Source: Siniperca chuatsi | Taxonomy: Eukaryota > Chordata > Actinopteri > Centrarchiformes > Sinipercidae | Direction: 5' to 3' | NCBI RefSeq assembly: GCF_020085105.1 | Contig: NC_058063.1 | Location: forward strand, 8,211,422 to 8,275,421 | Length of the DNA: 64,000 nt | Part shown: in pieces, positions 25,366-64,000 of the stretch | How the letters are laid out: the number at the start of each line of letters is the position of its first letter | Position numbering within the stretch: the first letter of the stretch is position 1 | The notes under the pieces: generated by a model | What the model was told of the DNA's origin: nothing | What the model saw: only the letters and a program-made list of their open reading frames with translations | Databases searched by the model: none | Made by a program: the position numbers and the translations under genes

Positions 25366-27463
25366 GCATGTTTTAACTCCACAAGTCAATTTTTGCCGCT
25401 CTTCATGTCCTCCTCCCCTCTCTCGTCTCCTTCAGGCTCAGGGTAAGGTTCCTCCTCTGGCCTACCACAGCTGCAGCATGTTTCGGGGTGAACTGTTTGT
25501 GCTGGGAGGGGTGTTTCCTCGTCCAAACCCGGAGCCCGACGGCTGCAGTGACTCACTGTATATCTTCGATCCAAACCTCTCCATCTGGTACCAGCCTATT
25601 GTAACTGGCGACACACCCTCCCCCCGCTCAGGGTAAGATGGTTTGATCCAAATGTCAGTCCTTCTTTCACAAACATACGCACATTTAATCACTTCATTTT
25701 CTCCCGGTCTTATACTTCCTCTTTGTTTCTCTTTCAGTCACTCTGCATGTGTGATGCAGCAGAGGAAGATCTATGTATTTGGTGGATGGGACACTCCTGT
25801 CTGCTACAATGACATGTACATGTTAGACCTAGGTAAGCCACACACCCGCTGGTTTTCATTGGAAATCCCTGGTTTCATGCACGCACATATACTGTATCCT
25901 GATACAGGTGTAAATACGTAGCACTGCATGTATTATTGAAACTGAAATGTGTTTGTGTTTCTTAGGTCTGATGGATTTTTCCGCTGTAAAAACAACTGGG
26001 AAAGCCCCCTCTCCTCGAAGGTACACAACCAAACAAAATGTATCAGACACACTGATTATCAAAAACTGTCAATAACCAAAAGCTGGTATTGGATGTCTGG
26101 TCAGGTTCATAATCTTTTTTTATTTATTCTTTGATTAGATAGTTCTTGATTTACATCAGAATTTTGCCAATTTTAGACTTTTATTTAGGCAAAGTTCTTG
26201 TGTTTATTTTTGTAGAAATGCATATATTCCTCAAAATAAGGTTTTGATAATCGTCTTGCTATCAGTACCATAACTCAGATTTTATCTGTACTGGTATCAA
26301 GAAGTTTCAAACAATATCAAGTCTCATTTGCAGCACTTGTGTATTTAGTGTGTGTATGTGTGTGTGTTTTCCAGCTGGCATGGCAGTGCTGTGCTCTCAG
26401 ACACTAAGTTCCTGATCCACGGGGGTTACAACGGAAACAACGCTCTCAGTGACACCTTCATCTTTGATATAGGTGAGAGGCATATTTTTTTATGCAAAAG
26501 AGTCCAGAACGCATGTCGAGGAATCAAACGATTGTTTTCATTATCTATTCATCTGTCTATTATTTTTCAGTTAATCCTGTAGTCTATAAAATGAACAACA
26601 GTCCAAAACCCAAAAATATTTAGTTTACAGTGATGAGGGGAAAAAATGGAGAAAAGCAGCAAATCCTCACATTTGAGAATCTGAAAACATCAAATGTTTT
26701 TCTTACAATTTCTTATAAAGCAATAACCAGTCTGGTAGTAAAAAAAAAAAAGTATCGAAAAGAATGTGTGAATTTACAGAAATTGCACAGTGAATATGGT
26801 GGCCTTGTACAGTACATGGGTACATAAGGTAGTGTGGCCTGTAGACTAGCATTACGACCAGGGCTGCAGCTAAAAATGTATAGAATTATCGATTAATCCG
26901 GTGATTGTTTTCGTCCTATATAAGTAATCAATTAATCGTTTGATCTATAAAATGTTAGAAAACAGTGAAAAATGGCCAGAAAACTAAAGAGACCAGAAAA
27001 AATCATATTACAGAAGCTGGAACCAGAGAATTTAGGCTTCTTTTTTTTTTTTTTTTTTTAATGCCACAAAAGGATTAATCGCTAATCAAAAAGGTTGCTG
27101 ACTGACTGAGCAATTAATCAACTAATCGCTGCAGCTCTAATTACAAAACAAAGATTACATTATTATACTTGTTACATTATAGATTTTACATTATTAAACT
27201 AATCACTATATCTTTGTTTTATTGGCTCAGACACCAACAGCTGGACGGAGGTGACACTCCCGCAGCTGTCTGTCCCCAGGGCGGGGCACTCCCTCATCAC
27301 CATGGAGACAGCCGGTCACCACCGTTTCTCAGAGGAGGATGAAGATGTGGACATGGGCTCCGTCAGCAGAACTCTGCTGGTGTTCGGAGGCGGAGACAAC
27401 GAGGGCAACTTCTACTCCGACCTGACGACTGTCGCTGCGGAGGAGCTGCTCGGTGCAATTTAA
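21845..27463 (+). CDS. krcp: Kelch-repeat protein, six-blade propeller type (krcp-like), complete
   Basis: Thirteen coding exons: 21845-21906, 22256-22417, 22577-22658, 22933-22992, 23320-23551, 23919-24005, 24851-24982, 25111-25298, 25436-25632, 25738-25832, 25966-26020, 26375-26472 and 27231-27463. They total 1683 nt, or 560 aa plus TAA, with every junction in phase. The start exon begins MDNFGIYAVFGVNGPP and is too short to show as an ORF. Residues 1-122 form an unassigned globular region. About 123-228 is charged, low-complexity sequence with a basic GKRKRGR stretch that could be a nuclear signal. From 229 on there are about six kelch blades, each with a hydrophobic strand, GG and a later aromatic: AILIGGQG, RIFVFGGS, ELFVLGGVF, KIYVFGGWD, KFLIHGGYN and TLLVFGGGD. 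Kelch propellers bind proteins; no BTB or F-box is visible. The symbol krcp is my recollection of a zebrafish gene name and is the least certain part. Confidence 0.85.
24240..24720. repeat. Teleost dispersed repeat in kelch-gene intron
   Basis: The stretch with GAGCTTAGCATAAAGACTGG and ACAGGGGGAAACTG is one I recognise as a frequent fish interspersed repeat. Ends were not determined and no coding content is seen. The assignment rests on memory rather than structure. Confidence 0.45.
25299..25362. repeat. (GT)n microsatellite forming a kelch-gene splice donor
   Basis: 32 GT units begin exactly at the exon end (25298); the donor GT is the first repeat unit. Confidence 0.97.
26548..26760. repeat. 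Diverged second copy of the same fish hAT-type repeat
   Basis: Contains TCTATAAAATGAACAACAG, CCAAAACCCAAAAATATT and a block beginning TTTACAGTGATGAGG, an order of words that parallels the element just downstream. Ends are not clear. Confidence 0.5.
26859..27139. mobile_element. hAT-type MITE (ATTAATCG-rich) in the last kelch-gene intron
   Basis: The left end CAGGGCTGCAGC and the right end GCTGCAGCTCTA are near-perfect inverted repeats. Flanking 8-mers ATTACGAC and ATTACAAA agree at 6 of 8. The interior contains GATTAATC/ATTAATCG words near both ends and TCTATAAAATGTTAGAAAAC, which I recognise as a very common fish repeat family. Confidence 0.75.
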
Positions 27464-28049
27464 AGAGCGAGTCAGCTGAATCCTCACTCCCTGACTGGAT
27501 GGGAAGCTATTTTAACACCTACAGACTCTTTATTATTTATATTCCTATAGTTTGTCTTTGTTTCCTGTTGTTGTTGTTGTTATTGTTTCAGCCCTCTCTT
27601 CTTTCAGTTAGGTTTGTGCTTTGAAAGGTTTTTTTATTATAGTATGGGAAAATGTGCATGTACGATGTACAATTTGGGCATTTCATGAATACAGATCTCA
27701 AAAGCTAAACTGCCATTTTTCCTTCAAACATTTCAGATTATTTTAGTCATTAAGCACATTCAAATTTTTATGTGCGAAGTTTAAAGCTTTTCGAGTTCTT
27801 CCTCAGGTAAAATGTATTTTTATTTTTGATTAATTTAGCTGTGCCTTTTTTCTTTTATTTCAGTAGCCCTGATATTTGGAACATGTTGCCTCTGGAAAGC
27901 TGCACGTGGGTTAAATGTCTTTCGTTATCTTCAAAATCATGGTACTTTGTAATCATCACCAAACTTCTGTGCGTGCTTTAGTGAGGGAAAAAAATCTCAA
28001 TTCATGTTCCTGTGCTGTTCCATTTTGCACTTGGCTTCTGTCTTTACTT

Positions 28050-28055
28050 AATAAA
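28050..28055 (+). terminator. Candidate kelch-gene poly(A) signal
   Basis: AATAAA about 590 nt after the stop codon at 27463, followed within 30 nt by T-rich sequence. It is the first canonical hexamer downstream. Confidence 0.55.
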
Positions 28056-29299
28056 CATTTGATTTTCTACACTGTCTTTTTAAACAAAATCTTCTTCTCA
28101 ATGACATCTCTATAAAGAAAGTAAGCCACGTGTGCAGAGATGTAGAGACAGTTAAACCCACTTAGACTCGACTTTGACAACCTGTTCCATTTGCAGACCT
28201 TGCAACACCTTTTTAGTCTGACTTAAAACGGTAGCATCAAACTGATGTCATTTAAATGAGGTTTGACATGTTAAACAGAAAGGCCCAGTAATAACATCCC
28301 TGGTAACTCAACACTATCATGAGCTAATGTCAGACTAGCAGAGTAACACTGATGTTATCTTCAAAGAGCCAGAGCTAAATGGAGACATTTTAATAAAAGA
28401 TTAGTGGAGCTCAAGAGGGATTATCTTTCTTTTTCGTTTCTGCCAGATTGCTGATAAAAGTGTCATGAATGTGGCTGTTTTTTAACTTTTAACATTTTCA
28501 TTGGATTACAGCCAGCCTCTTTGGTAACAGCAGGTTTGCACAAGTCTGTTAAAGCCCACTTATTTAATGTACGAAACCATCGGCATATTAAATGTTTCCA
28601 TATCTGTTCAATCCCCAGAGCAGAAATCGTACTATAGGGCAACATATGACCACTCCCAAATAAAGATGGAGCTATCCTGGAATGTGTATTTTATTTAAAA
28701 AAAAAGATGAGACGTCCAAGCAGGAACACATTTATTAGTGACATCTGTTTAAAAAAAAAGATCATTTGGCCTGAAGAAGTGCAACCTGACTCTTGACATA
28801 AGCACCAACAGAAGACAGAGAGAGCCTATTATCATACTGGCTGCTTTGTTGTGGCGAATGATTTAACATCAAAACACATCTTTGCCAGCAAATACCAAAA
28901 AAAGGGGAAAAAATACTTTTTTTGGTATCTTACTAGAAAACAGACTGGCAAAATCAGTTGGAGGCCATAAAGTTTCACCTACTCTGTTGGCATTTCCTCT
29001 GGCGATGCAAAGGAAAGACTGGCTTCCTCAAACTTTTCAATCAAAAACAAATCAGTTTCCTCATTTCCCTTTAAGACTTGTGGATGCATGCCTTTTCCCC
29101 ACTTGATTCTTTCACTGTAAGTCAAAAAATATGCAATGGAATTAATGGGATTTCTGTTCTCTTATTACTCAAGCACATCATGTTGCGATTGTAGCACAGC
29201 CTGTACAGATACAGCCTATTTTTGGCCTTGCTTCTTACTTCTTTACTAATTTTTACACATGCTGTGAGTCAGCACCTACTAAATTGCCAGGGTAAGGAA

Positions 29300-30040
29300 G
29301 GATTGTTACCCTTTCGGTCTGTTAGGCCATGATGAGTCTGAGTGCAGGGCTGTGGTGGGGAACTTTGTCTCGTGGTGTGAGCAGAACCATCTGCAGCTCA
29401 ATGCGGCAAAGTCTAAGGAGCTGGTTGTGGATCTACGAAGGGCCAAGGCACTGGGGCCCCCGGTTTCCATACAGGGGGTCAGTGTGGACATGGTAGAGTA
29501 TTACAAGTACCTGGGAGTACACTTGGACAATAAACGGGACCGGGCTAAGAACACTCAAGCTGTTTACAGGAAGGGCCAGAGCCGCCTCTATTTTCTGAGA
29601 AGGCTGACAATGCTGAGGATGTTTTATGAGTCTGTGGTGGCCAGTGCTAGCCTGTATGCTGTTGCATGCTGGGGCAGCAGGCTGAGGGTAGCGGACGCCA
29701 ACAGACTCAACAAACTGATCCGTAAGGCCAGTGACATTGTGGGGGTGGAGCTGGACTCTCTGGCGGTGGTGTCAGAGAGGAGGATGCTGGCCAAACTACA
29801 TGCCATCTTGGACAGTGTCTCCCACCCTCTCCATGACGTGCTGGTCAAGCAAAGGAGTACCTTCAGCAGAAGACTTATCCCCCCAAAATGCACCACAGAG
29901 CGCCACAGGAAGTCATTCCTGCCTGTGGCCATCAAACTCTTTAACTCCTCCCTCTAAGTGTCAGTCTGTATGACCCTAGGTCAGCTTCCAGTTATGAATG
30001 TAAAGTGTGTGAAGCGTTCCTGAGTAAATAAAGGTTAAAA
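29300..30040 (+). mobile_element. 5'-truncated non-LTR retrotransposon (L2-type LINE), RT C-terminal end
   Basis: An open frame runs from about 29316 to the TAA at 29955-29957. It encodes the C-terminal part of a reverse transcriptase: a thumb-region block (FVSWCEQNHLQLNAAKSKEL), then VEYYKYLGVHLDNK, KGQSRLYFLRRL, SVVASASLYAVACWG and ERRMLAKLH. This motif set is typical of L2/CR1-group LINEs in fish. It is followed by a short 3' UTR with TAAATAAAGGTTAAAATAAA, resembling the short A-rich tandem end of L2 elements rather than a long poly(A). Everything upstream (endonuclease, RT fingers and palm) is missing, as expected from incomplete target-primed reverse transcription. The exact left edge and clade are inferred. 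The frame is open but cannot encode an active enzyme. Confidence 0.85.
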
Positions 30041-32099
30041 TAAATACAGGAATGTTCATGCTCCAATGTATTTAGATCATACGTGTGACAACGTGATGGA
30101 GAATTCGAATGCTGTTTGAATCAGATGTCACAGTAATGAAGATCTGCATATTGCCGCAGAGTTACCTACAGTAGGGCTGAGCTAGAATCTTGTAGAGATG
30201 AACTGAAATGCAAAAAGGCTGGAAAGACAGCCTGACAATAATGTATCAACAGTCTGGTGATGTGTACAGGATGCCAGCCTCTACAGAGAAAATGACTGGC
30301 TACATATTAAAAATAACTATTACAGCCTCAATCTGGCCGGATACATTTGGCACCCTGAAATAGGAGACTGGAGATAAAAAGGCTGGTATGTTTTTTTAAT
30401 GTTCATCCAATGAGACTTAAAAATACCCTCAAATCAGCTGCAATTAACAGCCTACAGTTCTACCTCCTACTCAGAGTGTCATTTCTTCTCCAAAGCAAAA
30501 TAGGAGTGTGGCTGCCAAAAATTGCATTTTCATCCAAATATTTGTGGGTCACACAGCAGGAAATAATGTCAGGATAGGCTGTGGGATCTATTTTTATTTA
30601 TTATTTATAGATAGATTATACTCTGTAATATATTCAGGCATCCTGCAGATGGCGGCATTTCAGCACATTTCCCCCAGCAACAAACTAGACTCTTGCTCAA
30701 ACAGCTCAGGTAAAATCTTAAAAAATGTAGAGTCAGTGAGTTCATGTGGTCATTAACATGGTCACAAAATACTGTACAATACGGGTGACATCCGCTCTCC
30801 TGTGATCCACCATCAAATTGGACATGCTCCAATACGCTGAAAAAGAAAAAGAGGACATATTCTGTCAGTTGCATTGGTTTGAGTGTAGCCTACACTGATA
30901 GATAAGTTACGAGAAAGGCCCTTGATACGGTAACTAGGTTATTAATGATATGGATATACTTTTATGCAGTGAAAACAGAGGTGTTTGTCAGTGTTGGCTA
31001 TATACCCCTGAGTACACTCCTTCCATCATCAGGGATGTGATTTTTCCCTTGATTCATCGGGAAATCCTGCCAGTTGAATGCTCTCCCAGTCATTACTAAC
31101 AAGCCTCTCATAGCCCTTCATTTCCTGATTTCTTTTTTATTTTCTCCATAACATCCTTGCATTGTGCGAATGGTGAATATTTGGTATTGTGACTAGTCCC
31201 TGCAGACCTCCCGATTGACAGAGTTCAGACATCACCACTTCCAATGGCAGCCACATCATCTTCGTCAGTCCATGGCTGTTGCTAAGTAACTTGAAAATGT
31301 CTATAGCTGTCAGCATCTCACAGCCACACTCATGGGTACGTATTAACAAATGACACTTTATTTCTACAGCTGTGATTGTAATGAGGACCCATAATTCAGC
31401 CACGCCAGAGTATAGTTTAATAATTGGCTTTAGCCTCATAAATCTGGATAAAAACGATTTCCCACCAAAATTCTGTATAGTTAACAAAAGAAGGAGGTGT
31501 TTTAGCGTTTTATGGAGTAGCCTAATGATTAAACTACCCTTCAACCTGAGGATCCCCAGTGTCAGCAAAGATCACCATGCCTGTCAGCAAGGCACTTGAG
31601 TAAAAATGTGACAATTTCATTTCTTTTTGAGTGTTATTTTTTTGTTTACACAAAGTTTCATGTATTGCATTGTAAAGCTCAGTAACTGACGTAAATTGAA
31701 AGCTACTACTACGCTGAATTCTGAGAAGTGTGTGACAGCTGAAAGTAAACAAGGATGTGACTCCCTTGTAGAAATATCTGGCAGCTCCTGTAGGCACCAT
31801 GTGAGCATCACCTGCAGAACTGGAGTTTCCAGAGAGATACGGAAAGAGGAAAAAGATATAGGTTATGTGTGCATACAAATGTTTGTAAATGAAACAAATC
31901 TTAACAGACCTGAGCTGCTTTGTAGTGGTGTTGTTAAGGGTAGCCTCCCTGAAAGAATGCAGCTCTTCATTCATCCTGGGATGTGGATTTTCTGTGGGCA
32001 CCTGTACAAATTTGCAAGTAAACAAATTACCAAAAAGCAACAGACACACAAGTGAACTTAGGGCTTTTGGGGCCCCTGGGGGTCTGGGATTCTACCTTC

Positions 32100-33535
32100 A
32101 GTAAGCTAGGGTACGTCCCCGGCAGGATGTGAAGAACAAACACAGTCTCCCGCACCTGCCATTTACCAACCTGGAGGAATCGCGGTGACCAGTAAAGGCT
32201 CGGAAAAAGCCGAGCAGAGACGACGTCGAACGAACCCCCTCCCTCCCCAATCCTCCTCTTTCAGTCGTGGTGCAAGCAGCCATGTTGCCGCGAGCTTGTT
32301 CCGGTATCAGGGCAGGATCGTGCGCATAGACTGCATTCGGGCGCAGCTCCTCGCCTCTCTCCCCCTGTCGCCCGTGACACGCACCTCCTAACAAGAAAAC
32401 CCCAGCTTACCGATAATGGATTTTACAACTTGATGATTCCTCCTTCAGTCGACTGGTCACGGAAATAACAGCAGTCGGTGTACCGACAGGACGAACTGGT
32501 ATATCGCCACACTGCAGTGCAGCACTGGTGAACGACCTTATTCCAATCACGCAACACAAGGAAGAGCGCCGGTGATTTCCGTGGATTTTGAGTTTTGTGG
32601 GTTGCTCTGTGGCAGTCACCGCTACTGCGGCCGCAGGAGGATAAGCTAACTAGCTAGCTTTGCTTCGAAAGAAACACAGAATTGGTTAGCTACATGGGCT
32701 AATATTGGCCAGACAGTTAGCTAGCGCAACAAATTAATTCGTGTTTCTCGCCTGCCATGTGACCATTTTACATGGTGCTGCTTTTATTTTTCGGATACGC
32801 TACCCTGGATATCTCGCTGGGAACATTTAGAATTGTTTTGTGTGAGTTGGGAAGGTCGAGACCTCGCCGGGAATAACTTTGGCCTGAAAGTTTGTAGAGC
32901 CCGGACCTGGTTTCAAACCTGAAAGGAAACATCTCTGCCACAGAAAGATAAAAAACAGGCGTCGACACTGCGTTATGAAAACGACGCTGCATAAACATTT
33001 GTTGTAGATTTCGGCGACAGTCGGGTCTTCCTCAGACGTTAGTTAGCAACGTTACAGGTTAGCATGCTAGCCACCTAATTGAACCTTGTCTTGTTCAATA
33101 CAACCGTTGCCCAACTTTTCTTCAAGCTAGCCCAAGTAGCTAGCTGGCCAAAACGTCACAGCATCAGGCTGGTAGCTGGCTGGACACCATCGACGCTGAT
33201 AAAGGTTGATTGGGAACTGAATGTTTTCACACCCAGACCGAAGCTAAATAAGACATTTGCTTTTTCCTGTTTTGTGCTTGTTGACAAACATGGGACGTGT
33301 GGTTGCTGCTAGCTAGTTTCTAGCTAGCTGGCCAACTCGGCTAGCCACTGATGTGGGATTCAACTTGTTGATTTACGGGCTATCTGTCGTGCTGCTAGCT
33401 GGCTAGCACTGGACATCTGTTGGAAATTTCCCTCTACTATCAACCAGACAGGTTTTAAATGTACAATAGAAACTGAAGAATCGTTCTTGTTTCACCGTTC
33501 CTTTCCCCTTTTTGGCAACTTCAAGACTTTCAAAA
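32100..33535 (+). promoter_or_regulatory. mark2 promoter and 5' leader region
   Basis: CpG-richer sequence begins near 32100, peaks around 32180-32640, and runs into the first coding exon at 33536 with no convincing splice acceptor just before the ATG. The leader is therefore probably long and at least partly unspliced. From 32640 to 33420 it is crowded with TAGCTAGC words. Several ATGs precede the assigned start (about 33064, 33219, 33290, 33350). The start at 33536 was chosen because MSTR matches other MARK N-termini. The transcription start cannot be placed from sequence alone. Confidence 0.5.

Positions 33536-64000
<30,465 letters not shown>

Larger units (their letters stand above)
27464..32099. 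other. Intergenic region between the kelch gene and mark2
   Basis: Contains the kelch-gene 3' UTR (to about 28.1 kb) and the L2-type LINE (29.3-30.04 kb). Otherwise AT-rich sequence with open frames on the minus strand at 31137-31568 and 31534-32049 that show no family motif. Confidence 0.65.

Noticed and set aside
31137-31568. 143-codon minus-strand open frame
   Set aside because: Same reasons as the adjoining one; low-complexity hydrophobic start and no family likeness.
31534-32049. 171-codon minus-strand open frame upstream of mark2
   Set aside because: No recognisable motif or domain, AT-rich composition, no codon pattern like neighbouring exons. This length is near what chance gives in 64 kb searched in six frames.
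32098-32394. Arg/Gly-rich minus-strand frame in the mark2 promoter region
   Set aside because: Typical chance frame in a GC-rich promoter where stop codons are scarce; no motif.

Overview
This window is vertebrate nuclear DNA, most likely from a ray-finned (teleost) fish. Genes are split into short exons with GT-AG introns, CpG-containing promoters are present, long (CA)n/(GT)n microsatellites are very frequent, and the interspersed repeats are of types typical of fish genomes (hAT and piggyBac-type DNA elements, a LINE of the L2 type). The exon models below were built by hand: each splice junction keeps reading phase, and the joined products match known families in length and motifs. No database search was possible.

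Layout: (1) 1213-8402, plus strand, the last seven coding exons of an HSPA12-type HSP70 relative, best read as hspa12b; its 5' exons lie left of the window. (2) 10863-17571, minus strand, a complete 12-exon cct7 (chaperonin TRiC/CCT subunit eta, 546 aa), convergent with hspa12b. (3) 21845-27463, plus strand, a complete 13-exon kelch-repeat protein (560 aa), divergent from cct7. (4) 33536 to beyond 63902, plus strand, the first 14 coding exons of a MARK/Par-1 kinase, most like MARK2, with a 19.5-kb first intron; its 3' half lies right of the window. Two of the four genes act in protein folding (an atypical HSP70 and a chaperonin subunit). The kinase is a polarity and microtubule regulator. The kelch gene has no function that can be assigned from sequence. 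Nothing indicates an operon-like functional unit.

Mobile DNA: a 2.03-kb hAT element with a perfect 8-bp target duplication and a decayed BED/hAT transposase sits antisense in mark2 intron 1. A 5'-truncated L2-type LINE lies between the kelch gene and mark2. Several short inverted-repeat elements lie in introns of hspa12b, cct7 and the kelch gene. (GT)n tracts directly touch splice sites in two genes.

The most unexplained item is a minus-strand reading frame at 18909-20424, between cct7 and the kelch gene. Two phase-compatible segments together read like a small membrane protein but are broken by two TGA codons. It may be a decayed or unrecognised gene, or chance. No CRISPR, rRNA, tRNA or bacterial-type system was seen.
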